From JAWKWH01 sp965204295 (GTDB taxonomy: Bacteria > Pseudomonadota > Alphaproteobacteria > Rhizobiales > Rhizobiaceae): DNA of 64,000 nt. Location: NCBI GenBank assembly GCA_965204295.1, contig OZ241973.1, positions 1,612,001-1,676,000 of the forward strand, read 5' to 3'. The notes under the pieces were generated by a model, which searched no databases, was not told where the DNA came from, and saw only the letters and a program-made list of their open reading frames with translations. Both the position numbers and the translations under genes were made by a program. Below, one piece after another: positions 44,376-53,118 of the stretch (position 1 is the stretch's first letter; the number at the start of each line of letters is the position of its first letter).

Positions 44376-46781
44376 CTATCCCCGCAGCACCCCGCCGGTC
44401 TGTTTTTCGACATTGCCCGTGATCCTTGCCGACAGGGCGTCGAAATCCTCGTCGGTGAGCGTGCGCTCGGTCGGCTGGATCGCCACTTCGATGGCGATCG
44501 ATTTCTTACCTTCGCCCAGCGCCGCGCCCTCGAAAATATCGAAAACGGCGACGCCGGTTATCAGTTTCTTGTCGGCTCCCGCCGCCGCGCGGCAGATCTT
44601 CGCCGCCTCCACCGACTTGTCGACCACGAAGGCGAAGTCGCGCGTGACCGCCTGAAAGGCGGAAAGATCGAGCCGCGGCCTGGTTTTCGTCGGCTTCCGC
44701 CTCGGTTCGGGAATGGCGTCGATGAACACCTCGAAACCGCAGAGCGGACCGTCGACATCGAGCGCGCCAAGCGTTTCGGGATGGAATTCGCCGAATGCGC
44801 CCAGCACCGTCTTCGGTCCGAGCCTGATCGTGCCGCAGCGGCCCGGGTGACACCAGCCGGGTCCGCCGGCCTCCACCCGCAGATTGGCCGCAGGCGCGCC
44901 GCACGCTTCGAGAACGGCGAATGCGTCCGCCTTGGCGTCGAAAACGCCGACCGGACCGGCGCCGCCGTCCCAGTGCCGCCCCGCGCCGGTCAGGCCCGCC
45001 GTTCCGCGGCGAATACCGGAAGCAACCCGGCGCTGGCCTTCCGGCGTCCCGCTCTCATAAGCGCCCGAAACCTCGAACAACGCCACGTCGCCATGACCCC
45101 GGTCGGCGTTGCGCCGCGCCGCCGTCAGCAAACCCGGCAGCAACGAAGGCCGCATGTCGCTCATGTCGGCGGCGATCGGATTGGCAAGCTTCAGTTCGTC
45201 GGCCCCGCCACCGAACAATTTTGCATGCGCCGCCGGAATGAACGACCAGTTGACCGCCTCCATCATGCCGCGCGCGGCCAGTATCCGTTTTGCGTGGCGG
45301 GTGCGAATCTGCAACGTGGTCAGGATGCGTCCGTTGACGGCATTGTGGCCGGCAAGCGGTCGCGGCTTGATATTGTTGACGCCGCGAATGCGCATCACTT
45401 CCTCGACCAGATCGGCTTTGCCCTCGATATCGGGCCGCCAGGACGGAACGGCGACATCGACGATCCCGCCATCCCCGGATGCCTTGAAACCCAGCCGGTC
45501 AAGAATGTTCAGCGCCTCCCCGCGATCCACTTCCGTTCCGGTCAGGCGCTTCACCTCCGACACGGGAAACCGGACGATCTTCGGCCTGTGGCCTTCGTAT
45601 CCGGCGATATGCGCTTGCGTCGGCGCGCCGCCGCAGAGTTTCGTGATCAGATGCGTGGCAAGTTCCATGCCGTCGATCATGAACTCGGGGTCGACGCCAC
45701 GCTCAAACCGGTAGCGCGCATCGGTGACGATGCCGAGGTCGCGGCCCGAGCGGGCGATGTTCATCGGATTCCACAGCGCCGATTCGATCAGCGCGTCGGT
45801 GGTGTTCTCGTCGCAGCCCGAATGCTCGCCGCCCATGATGCCGGCGATGGATTCGACGCCATCGTCGGCGGCGATGACGCAATTTTCGGGCCCGAGCTCA
45901 TATTCCCTGCCGTCGAGCGCCAGCATCTTGTCGCCCGGAACGCCCCGGCGAACGACGAGGTCGCCGGCGACCTTCGCCGCGTCGAAGACGTGCAGGGGGC
46001 GGCCCCTGTCGAAGGTGACGTAGTTGGTGATGTCGACAAGCGCGTTGATGGGGCGCAGGCCGATGGCGTTCAGCCGCCGCCGCATCCATTCCGGACTTGG
46101 GCCGTTCCTGACGCCCCTGACCATGCGCAGCGCGAAACCCGGGCAGAGATCGGGCGCCTCAATCGTTACCTTGACGGGGCTTTCGCCCGAACCCTCCACC
46201 GGGCGCACGGAACCGTCCTTCAATGCGCCGAGCCCCGCGGCGGCGAGATCGCGGGCGATGCCATGGACGCCCGTGGCGTCGGGCCTGTTCGGCGTCAGGC
46301 CGATCTCGATCACCGGATCGTCCAGCCCGGCCCAGGCGGCGAAAGGTTCGCCGACCGGCGCATCGCCGGGCAGGTCGATGATGCCGTCATGTTCGTCCGA
46401 CATCATCAATTCGCGTTCCGAGCACATCATGCCGCGGCTCTCCACGCCGCGGATTTTCCCCACCGACAACGTCAGGCCGATGCCGGGCACATAGGCGCCG
46501 GGCGCGGCGAACGCGCCGACAAGCCCGTTTCGGGCATTGGGAGCGCCGCAGACCACCTGAACCGGCCCGCCGTTACCCGTATCGACCGACAGCACCCGCA
46601 GCCGGTCGGCATCCGGATGTGGCTTCGCCTCGATCACGCGGGCGATCGTGAAGGGTTTAAGCCAGGCCTTGTCGTCGATCTCCTCGACCTCGAGCCCGAT
46701 CATGGTGAGCTTGTCGCGGATATCCTCCAGCGAAGCCTCGGTGTCGAGATGGTCTTTGAGCCAGGAAAGCGTGAATTTCAT
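44376..46781 (-). CDS. pheT: Phenylalanyl-tRNA synthetase, beta subunit
   Basis: An 801-aa subunit starting MKFTLSWLKDHLDTEASLED. It shows the N-terminal tRNA-binding (EMAP-like) domain with VVCGAPNARNGLVGAFAAPG, the B3/B4 editing region, the B5 domain and the C-terminal FDX-ACB anticodon-binding domain (SAFQAVTRDFAFVVDK). Together with PheS it forms the alpha2beta2 synthetase. pheS lies 72 nt upstream on the same strand. Length matches the family. A very long open frame opposite this gene is an antisense shadow. Confidence 0.97.
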   Translation of the reverse strand: MKFTLSWLKDHLDTEASLEDIRDKLTMIGLEVEEIDDKAWLKPFTIARVIEAKPHPDADRLRVLSVDTGNGGPVQVVCGAPNARNGLVGAFAAPGAYVPGIGLTLSVGKIRGVESRGMMCSERELMMSDEHDGIIDLPGDAPVGEPFAAWAGLDDPVIEIGLTPNRPDATGVHGIARDLAAAGLGALKDGSVRPVEGSGESPVKVTIEAPDLCPGFALRMVRGVRNGPSPEWMRRRLNAIGLRPINALVDITNYVTFDRGRPLHVFDAAKVAGDLVVRRGVPGDKMLALDGREYELGPENCVIAADDGVESIAGIMGGEHSGCDENTTDALIESALWNPMNIARSGRDLGIVTDARYRFERGVDPEFMIDGMELATHLITKLCGGAPTQAHIAGYEGHRPKIVRFPVSEVKRLTGTEVDRGEALNILDRLGFKASGDGGIVDVAVPSWRPDIEGKADLVEEVMRIRGVNNIKPRPLAGHNAVNGRILTTLQIRTRHAKRILAARGMMEAVNWSFIPAAHAKLFGGGADELKLANPIAADMSDMRPSLLPGLLTAARRNADRGHGDVALFEVSGAYESGTPEGQRRVASGIRRGTAGLTGAGRHWDGGAGPVGVFDAKADAFAVLEACGAPAANLRVEAGGPGWCHPGRCGTIRLGPKTVLGAFGEFHPETLGALDVDGPLCGFEVFIDAIPEPRRKPTKTRPRLDLSAFQAVTRDFAFVVDKSVEAAKICRAAAGADKKLITGVAVFDIFEGAALGEGKKSIAIEVAIQPTERTLTDEDFDALSARITGNVEKQTGGVLRG

Positions 46782-46853
46782 TTCTGGGGTCCGGTCACTC
46801 GGTATCGATCAGAATTGTCGGTTCGCCGCCATGATTTCAGTTTCGGGTCGCCA

Positions 46854-47939
46854 TTACCCGCTCAGTCCGGCGAACAGCGTCGGCATGTCGAGCGGGCGGA
46901 AGCCGTAATGCGACAGCCAGCGCACATCGGCATCAAAGAAAGCGCGCAGGTCCGGCATGCCGTATTTCAGCATGGCCAGCCGGTCGATGCCGATGCCCCA
47001 GGCAAAGCCCTGATAAACATCGGAATCGAGCCCGGACATCGACAGCACGTTCGGATGCACCATGCCGCAGCCGAGAATCTCCATCCAGTCCTCGCCCTCG
47101 CCGAAACGGATTTCGCCCGGCTTCGAGCGGTCGCATTGGATATCGAGTTCGAACGACGGCTCGGTGAACGGAAAGAAAGACGGCCGGAAGCGCATATTCA
47201 GATGCGGAACCTCAAAAAACGCCTTGCAAAACTCTTCCAGTATCCACTTCAGGTTCGCCACATTGGCGGTTTCGTCAATCACGAGCCCTTCAAGCTGATG
47301 GAACATCGGCGTATGAGTCGGATCGCTGTCGCAGCGATAGGTCTTGCCTGGAATGACAATGCGGATCGGCGGCGTTTGCGCCTCCATCGTGCGGATCTGC
47401 ACCGGCGAGGTGTGCGTGCGCAACAGCCTGCGTTCGCCGGTCGCGTCGGGATTGAAGAAGAACGTGTCGTGCATCTCGCGGGCCGGATGGCCTTCGGGGA
47501 AATTGAGCGCGGTGAAATTGTAGTAATCGGTCTCGATGTCCGGCCCTTCGGCGATGGCGAATCCGAGATCGCCGAAGATGGCGGTGATCTCGTCGATCAC
47601 CTGGCTGATGGGATGGATGCGCCCGGTCACGGTCGGCGCAGGCCGGACCGGCAGCGTCACATCAATCTTCTCGGTCGCCAGCCGCGCGGCGATGCCCGCC
47701 TCCGCCAGCGCCGCCTTGCGGCCCGCCAGCGCCTCTGCCACCCGGCTTTTCAGCCCGTTGAGCGCCGGACCCATGATCCGGCGTTCTTCCGGCGTCATTT
47801 TGCCGAGCGTTTTCATCTTCCCGGAAATCGAGCCTTTCTTGCCGAGCACGGAAACGCGCACGACCTCAATCGCCTGCTCGTCTGCGGCGGCTTCGATCTC
47901 GGCGCTGATCGCCGCTTCAAGTCGTTCCAGTTCGCTCAT
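46854..47939 (-). CDS. pheS: Phenylalanyl-tRNA synthetase, alpha subunit
   Basis: A 361-aa class II synthetase subunit. Its N-terminal coiled coil (MSELERLEAAISAEIEAAAD) is followed by motif 2 (HTSPVQIRTMEAQTPPIRIV) and motif 3 near GFAWGIGIDRLAMLKYGMPD. I start at 47939, which matches the usual beginning; six codons upstream there is another ATG (47957) with no better support. It charges tRNA-Phe with PheT. rplT lies about 100 nt upstream. Confidence 0.97.
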   Translation of the reverse strand: MSELERLEAAISAEIEAAADEQAIEVVRVSVLGKKGSISGKMKTLGKMTPEERRIMGPALNGLKSRVAEALAGRKAALAEAGIAARLATEKIDVTLPVRPAPTVTGRIHPISQVIDEITAIFGDLGFAIAEGPDIETDYYNFTALNFPEGHPAREMHDTFFFNPDATGERRLLRTHTSPVQIRTMEAQTPPIRIVIPGKTYRCDSDPTHTPMFHQLEGLVIDETANVANLKWILEEFCKAFFEVPHLNMRFRPSFFPFTEPSFELDIQCDRSKPGEIRFGEGEDWMEILGCGMVHPNVLSMSGLDSDVYQGFAWGIGIDRLAMLKYGMPDLRAFFDADVRWLSHYGFRPLDMPTLFAGLSG

Positions 47940-48036
47940 CGTTGTTCCATCAGCCATCGGTCCGGTTCATCGAAAAAGACCCGCGCCGATCCAGCCAGCG
48001 CGGGTTCCCCTGCAACGTTCGGCGGGAAAGCGCTGA

Positions 48037-48438
48037 CTAGGCGACAGCGCTTTCAAAAGCGTTCGGCGTGGTGTCTTTCAGATACTCAAGCGCTTTCCTG
48101 GCCTGTCCGACCAGCGCGCCAAACGCCTCCGGTTCGTGGATCGCCATGTCGGACAGAACCTTGCGGTCGATCTCTATGCCGGCCTTGTTCAGCCCGTCGA
48201 TGAACCGTCCATAGGTCATGCCGTGCTCGCGGGCCGCCGCATTGATGCGTTGAATCCAGAGCGCGCGGAAATTGCGCTTTTTGTTGCGCCGGTCGCGCGT
48301 GGCGTACTGATTAGCCCTCTCAACCGCCTGCCTGGCGATGCGGATCGTGTTCTTGCGGCGGCCATGAAACCCCTTGGCCGCCTTGAGTGTCTTCTTGTGT
48401 CTGGCGTGACCGGTGACGCCTCTTTTCACGCGTGCCAT
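48037..48438 (-). CDS. rplT: 50S ribosomal protein L20
   Basis: A 133-aa basic protein, MARVKRGVTGHARHKKTLKA, with the conserved GFHGRRKNTIRIARQAVERA and NAAAREHGMTYGRFIDGLNK. L20 helps early 50S assembly and can repress its own operon. It follows rpmI after 28 nt, giving the standard rpmI-rplT pair; pheST follow on the same strand. infC, often first in this operon, is absent here. Confidence 0.98.
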   Translation of the reverse strand: MARVKRGVTGHARHKKTLKAAKGFHGRRKNTIRIARQAVERANQYATRDRRNKKRNFRALWIQRINAAAREHGMTYGRFIDGLNKAGIEIDRKVLSDMAIHEPEAFGALVGQARKALEYLKDTTPNAFESAVA

Positions 48439-48466
48439 GTCATGATCTCCCGGATATGTCCCGGCC

Positions 48467-48676
48467 CTAAAGGCCGCCGCCGTTCGGTAGATAGTTCCTG
48501 ACGATCTTCCTGGCTTCCGAGTCGGGAAGAACCATCGTCCCGCGCGCATCACGGATGAACTTGCCGGTGCGCTTGATCATGCCGTGCTGCTTGCCGGCCG
48601 CCGCCACCTTGACCTTGCCGGTCGCGGTGATCTTGAACCGCTTCTTCGCAGCGGATTTGGTCTTCATCTTGGGCAT
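48467..48676 (-). CDS. rpmI: 50S ribosomal protein L35
   Basis: A 69-aa protein, MPKMKTKSAAKKRFKITATG, with the conserved GKQHGMIKRTGKFIRDARG. A GGAGAAGC ribosome site precedes the ATG at 48676. The frame continues upstream to 48763 but only the family start is sensible. It is the first gene of the rpmI-rplT-pheS-pheT series. Confidence 0.97.
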   Translation of the reverse strand: MPKMKTKSAAKKRFKITATGKVKVAAAGKQHGMIKRTGKFIRDARGTMVLPDSEARKIVRNYLPNGGGL

Positions 48677-48918
48677 TTTGCTTCTCCATTCATCGGCTCG
48701 CGCATTTCGCCGAGCCGTCAGCGTTTTCCGAACCGCCACGGCATGCCCTGCCGGGCGGCCCAAGACGCGAGTTTATAACGGGACCGGGCGGATTGTGCAA
48801 TGCCGAAAACGCGGCGATCGAACAATGGCGTCCATTCGCGCGCGCTGAACAATCCGTGACGCAATTTGCGCAGCTTTTTCTTTCGGGCGAAGTCATCATG
48901 AGCATGGAGGTGCAGGCC

Positions 48919-50487
48919 ATGAGCGAACCGGTACGTGCGGAAAAAGCCGCGATAGCCGCGCCAAGGCGCGAACGAGGCGGACGAATGGCGCGGCGCGAAG
49001 CCCGCTCCGGCGGTCCGACCGGGATCGGGCGTCCATATATCGTGCGCAACATTCCGCCGTACGATGTCCTGGGTGAGGAAAACCTCGTTCGGATCGAAAC
49101 CGCCGCCGACCGCATTCTCGCGGAGGTCGGGTTGCAGTTCCGCGACGATCCCGTCGCGCTCAATCACTGGAAACGCGCCGGCGCCGAAATCGACGGCGAA
49201 CTGGTCAAATTCGAACCAGGCATGCTGCGCGATGTCCTGAAGACCGCGCCGCGGGAATTCGATCAAGTCGCCCGCAACAGAAAGAACGACGTGCGTATCG
49301 GCGGACGCAACGTCGTCTTCTCGCCGTCATATGGCTCCCCCTTTGTCGTGGACATGGATAAGGGCCGCCGCTACGGAACGATCAAGGATTTCGGGAATTT
49401 CGTCAAACTGGCGCAATCCTCCCCCTGGCTGCATCATTCCGGCGGCACGATCTGCGAGCCGGTCGACGTACCTGTCAACAAGCGCCATCTCGACATGGTC
49501 TACTCCCATATCCGCTATTCCGACCGCGCCTTCATGGGATCGGTGACGGCCGACGACCGCGCCCGGGATTCCATCGAAATGAGCCGCATTCTGTTCGGCG
49601 CGGATTTCGTCGAACGGAACTGCGTCATCATGGGCAATGTCAATGTCAACTCGCCGCTGGTCTGGGACGGCATGATGACCACGGTGCTGCGCGCTTACGC
49701 ACGGGCCAACCAGGCCAACGTCTGCGTGCCGTTCATACTTGGCGGCGCAATGGGCCCGGTGACCACCGCCGGCGCGGTCGCGCAATCCCTGGCCGAGGCC
49801 ATGGCGGGGTGTGCGCTGACGCAGCTCGAACGTCCGGGCGCGCCCGTCATTTTCGGAAACTTTTTGTCGTCAATGTCGCTGCGGTCGGGTTCGCCGACCT
49901 TCGGCACGCCCGAACCGGCGATCGGTTCCATGGTAATCGGCCAGTTGGCGCGCCGCCTTGGCCTGCCGCTCAGATGTTCCGGCAATTTCACGACCTCGAA
50001 ACTGCCCGACGCGCAGGCGATGAACGAATCGACCATGTCAATGCTCGCGGCGGTCCATTGCGGCGCCAACTTCATTCTGCATTCAGCGGGATTTCTGGAC
50101 GGGTTGCTATCGATGTCGTACGAAAAATTCGTCATGGACACGGATTTGTGCGGGGCGCTGCATTCCTACATGGACGGAATTAAAATCGACGACAATGAAC
50201 TGGCGATGGATGCGTTTATCGAGTGCGGTCCGGGCCAGCACTTCTTCGGTTGCGCCCACACGATGGCCAATTACGAGACGGCGTTCTGGGATTCGGAGAT
50301 GGCCGACAACGAGCCGTTTGAAAAATGGGAGACCGCCGGTTCGGCGGATTCCGCGCTCCGGGCGAACAAGCTGTGGAAGAGAAAGCTCGCCGAGTATGAA
50401 GCGCCGCCGCTCGACGAGTCGGTTGACGAGGCGTTGAAAGACTTCATCGCGGCGAGGAAATCGTCGATGGACGATGCCTGGTACTGA
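48919..50487 (+). CDS. Trimethylamine methyltransferase-family protein (MttB superfamily, non-pyrrolysine)
   Basis: A 522-aa member of the MttB family starting MSEPVRAEKAAIAAPRRERG. The domain covers most of the length, with RNIPPYDVLGEENLVRIE near the start and FGTPEPAIGSMVIGQLARRL in the core. There is no in-frame TAG, so it lacks pyrrolysine; such members demethylate quaternary amines (for example glycine betaine or proline betaine) to a corrinoid carrier, as in MtgB. I prefer the ATG at 48919 because TGGAGG lies eight bases before it; 48898 is another option. It is followed after nine bases by an oxidoreductase of the N-methyl amine type. No corrinoid protein gene is adjacent. The substrate is inferred. 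Confidence 0.8.
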   Translation: MSEPVRAEKAAIAAPRRERGGRMARREARSGGPTGIGRPYIVRNIPPYDVLGEENLVRIETAADRILAEVGLQFRDDPVALNHWKRAGAEIDGELVKFEPGMLRDVLKTAPREFDQVARNRKNDVRIGGRNVVFSPSYGSPFVVDMDKGRRYGTIKDFGNFVKLAQSSPWLHHSGGTICEPVDVPVNKRHLDMVYSHIRYSDRAFMGSVTADDRARDSIEMSRILFGADFVERNCVIMGNVNVNSPLVWDGMMTTVLRAYARANQANVCVPFILGGAMGPVTTAGAVAQSLAEAMAGCALTQLERPGAPVIFGNFLSSMSLRSGSPTFGTPEPAIGSMVIGQLARRLGLPLRCSGNFTTSKLPDAQAMNESTMSMLAAVHCGANFILHSAGFLDGLLSMSYEKFVMDTDLCGALHSYMDGIKIDDNELAMDAFIECGPGQHFFGCAHTMANYETAFWDSEMADNEPFEKWETAGSADSALRANKLWKRKLAEYEAPPLDESVDEALKDFIAARKSSMDDAWY

Positions 50488-50496
50488 GCCCGCGCC

Positions 50497-52539
50497 ATGA
50501 AAAACGACCCCATACTACAGCCCTTTCAACTCAAGCATCTGATGCTCAAGAACCGCATCATGTCGACCAGCCACGAGCCGGCTTATGCGGAAGACGGCAT
50601 GCCGAAGGAACGCTATCGCCTCTATCACGCGGAGAAGGCCAGGGGCGGGATCGCGCTGACCATGACCGCGGGTTCCGCAGTCGTGTCGCGGGACAGCCCC
50701 GAAGCATTCGGCAATCTGCATGCCTACAAGGACGAGATCGTACCCTGGATGGCGGAACTGGCCGGCGCTTGCCACGAACATGGCTGCGCGGTGATGATTC
50801 AACTCACTCATCTTGGCAGGCGCACGAACTGGAACAAGGCCGACTGGCTGCCGGTCGTCGCCGCCTCGCCCGTCAGAGAGCCCGCGCACCGGTCGTTCCC
50901 GAAGGAAGCCGAGGACTGGGACATCAAGAGGATTATCTCCGACTACGCCGCGGCGGCAGAGCGGATGAAGGCGGCGGGTCTGGATGGCGTCGAGTTCCAG
51001 TGTTACGGCCACTTCATGGACGGTTTCTGGTCGCCGGCGACCAACAGGCGCGACGACGGCTACAACGGTTCTCTCGACAACCGGCTTGGATTCACTTTTG
51101 CCGTTCTGGACGAGACCCGCGAGCGGGTCGGCGATGATTTCATTGTCGGTCTTCGAATGGTGGCCGACGAGGATTGGGAAACCGGATTGTCGCGCGAAGA
51201 AGGCATCGAAATCGCAACCCGCATGAAAAATTCGGGAAAGGTCGATTTTCTCAATATCATTCGCGGTCACATCGAAAGCGACGCGGCGCTGTCCAGGGTC
51301 ATCCCCATCCATGGCATGGCGTCGTCGCCGCATCTGGATTTTGCCGGAGAGGTGCGCGCCGCAACCGACATTCCCGTGTTTCATGCCGCGCGGATCCCGG
51401 ATATCGCCACGGCGCGTCACGCCATCGCCGAGGGCAAGCTCGACATGGTCGGCATGACGCGGGCGCATCTCGCCGACCCGCATATCGTCCGCAAGGTGAT
51501 GGAGGGACGGGAGGACGAAATCAGGCCCTGCGTGGGAGCCACCTATTGCCTCGACCGGATTTATGAGGGCGGTGGGGCTCTGTGTATTCACAACGCGGCT
51601 ACCGGACGGGAGGCGACCGTGCCGCACGTCATCGAAAAGGCGCCGGATGCCGGCAAGCGGGTCGTCGTCGTCGGAGCCGGGCCCGCGGGGCTGGAGGCGG
51701 CGCGGGTTGCCGCCGAACGCGGACACGAGGTTACAATTCTGGAAGCCTCCTCGAAGGCCGGAGGACAAATCGGCCTTGCCGCCCAAAATCTCCGCAGGAA
51801 GGAACTGATCGGCATTGTCGACTGGCGGCTGTCGGAACTTGGCCGGCTGGGCGTCGACATCCGTTACGGCGTCTGGGCGGAAAAGGACGACGTTCTGGCG
51901 CTAAAACCCGACGCGGTTGTGGTCGCGGCAGGCGGCCTGCCGCAAAATCCCGCGCTTTCGGAAGGCGACGATCTTGTTACGTCAAGCTGGGATATCATTT
52001 CAGGCGCGATCAAACCGGCCGGCAATGTGCTCGTTTATGATGACAGTGGCGCGCACCAGGGCATGACCGCTGCGGAGATTGTCGCGAATGCGGGTTCGGC
52101 CGTCGAACTCGTTTCGCCCGAACGGTTCTTCGCGCCCGACATGGGCGGTCTCAACCATGTCCCCTACATGAAGCTTTTCCACGAGAAGAACGTAAGAATT
52201 ACCATCAACACGCGCCTGCGCTCGGTCAAACGTGAGGGAAACCGGCTCGTTGCCGTATTGCGTTCCGACTATGCCGACGGCTGGCGCGATGAACGCCGGG
52301 TTGACCAGATCGTGGTCGAACACGGCACGGTTCCGTTGGACGACCTCTATTTCGAACTGAAACCGTTGTCGAAAAACCATGGCGCGGTCGATTATGACGG
52401 GCTGGCCGATGGCGGCGAGACCTATCGCCAAACCAATTCCGAGGGCCTGTTCACCCTGTTCCGGATCGGCGATGCTATAGCGGCGCGCAATATCCACGCC
52501 GCGATCTATGATGGCGTGCGATACATGCTTGCGCTCTGA
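50497..52539 (+). CDS. NADH:flavin oxidoreductase, N-methyl-amine demethylase-like
   Basis: A 680-aa protein with an N-terminal FMN TIM barrel (OYE-like, about 1-340), a cysteine region for an iron-sulfur cluster, then a C-terminal FAD/NAD domain opening with KRVVVVGAGPAGLEAARVAA. It matches trimethylamine dehydrogenase/2,4-dienoyl-CoA reductase architecture; the closest functional idea is N-methylproline or dimethylglycine demethylation. In the cluster region RPCVGATYCLDRIYEGG, the usual second cysteine is alanine, so the [4Fe-4S] ligand set looks incomplete by the canonical pattern. The MttB-family gene directly precedes it, which suggests joint catabolism of a methylated amine. The exact substrate is unknown. 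Confidence 0.8.
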   Translation: MKNDPILQPFQLKHLMLKNRIMSTSHEPAYAEDGMPKERYRLYHAEKARGGIALTMTAGSAVVSRDSPEAFGNLHAYKDEIVPWMAELAGACHEHGCAVMIQLTHLGRRTNWNKADWLPVVAASPVREPAHRSFPKEAEDWDIKRIISDYAAAAERMKAAGLDGVEFQCYGHFMDGFWSPATNRRDDGYNGSLDNRLGFTFAVLDETRERVGDDFIVGLRMVADEDWETGLSREEGIEIATRMKNSGKVDFLNIIRGHIESDAALSRVIPIHGMASSPHLDFAGEVRAATDIPVFHAARIPDIATARHAIAEGKLDMVGMTRAHLADPHIVRKVMEGREDEIRPCVGATYCLDRIYEGGGALCIHNAATGREATVPHVIEKAPDAGKRVVVVGAGPAGLEAARVAAERGHEVTILEASSKAGGQIGLAAQNLRRKELIGIVDWRLSELGRLGVDIRYGVWAEKDDVLALKPDAVVVAAGGLPQNPALSEGDDLVTSSWDIISGAIKPAGNVLVYDDSGAHQGMTAAEIVANAGSAVELVSPERFFAPDMGGLNHVPYMKLFHEKNVRITINTRLRSVKREGNRLVAVLRSDYADGWRDERRVDQIVVEHGTVPLDDLYFELKPLSKNHGAVDYDGLADGGETYRQTNSEGLFTLFRIGDAIAARNIHAAIYDGVRYMLAL

Positions 52540-52680
52540 CGGCCGGCCCGGTGCTACAGCAGCCGCCCGAACCGTCAATTTCAGCGCAAACCGGCCAATT
52601 GGTTAACAAATCCGCGTGAATACGGCGTGACCGTTGAAACCGCATGAGAGATTTTGTGGAAAAAGTCTCGAAACTACCAG

Positions 52681-52742
52681 ATATGACCGTGAACAGAACG
52701 GGAAAATCGCCCTATCAGTGATTCGTCGCTGCTTTGTTCCGG
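52681..52742. repeat. Diverged direct repeat, copy 1
   Basis: Starts ATATGACCGTGAACAGAACG and continues through CAGTGATTCGTCGCTGCTTT to TTGTTCC. It matches copy 2 at 52952 at most positions. It contains one GATTC site (52720-52724). Confidence 0.65.
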
Positions 52743-52951
52743 TTTTGGCCGGAGGGTAAACAAAATGGCTCGATTTGCTCGGCGAACGTTAGGAACCGGT
52801 CAACTATTCCTAATGGAATCGTGCGGTTGCCGCCCACGCGCTGCCGAGGCGTAAACGCGGCTTTCAAATCGTTAACGAAGAAGGGAAGACGTATCCGGTT
52901 CGACGCCGATGCGATTCAGCATCTGGTGGCGGCGATCGGAAACCGGTCCAT

Positions 52952-53013
52952 ATATGGCCGTGAACAAACCGGGAATCGCCGCGAGTCAGCGATTCGTCGC
53001 CGTTTCGTTCCAG
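52952..53013. repeat. Diverged direct repeat, copy 2, with dyad and GANTC sites
   Basis: Starts ATATGGCCGTGAACAAACCG. Inside is the inverted repeat GAATCGC (52973-52979) and GCGATTC (52989-52995). GAATC (52973), GAGTC (52983), GATTC (52991) and GACTC (53013-53017) give four CcrM-type GANTC sites in 45 bp. Confidence 0.65.
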
Positions 53014-53118
53014 ACTCGTTCCACACGTTAATTTTCTATCGCTCGCGGGATGCGAATGTTGCAGCGCCCGATTTATGCTGTATGTGTCCCGACCTTCGGG
53101 AATGTGCGAACCTCTCCA

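Larger units (their letters stand above)
52540..53118. other. 579-nt intergenic region upstream of the helicase gene
   Basis: No credible coding frame or RNA gene was found here. It holds two diverged copies of a roughly 60-nt sequence and a cluster of GANTC sites, annotated separately, and lies upstream of the helicase gene, so it may include its control region. Confidence 0.6.

Noticed and set aside
44322..48203. A 1293-codon plus-strand open frame opposite pheT and pheS
   Set aside because: It runs antisense to two conserved synthetase genes, has His/Arg/Gly-rich shadow composition, and no recognisable domain. High GC removes stops from the opposite frame.
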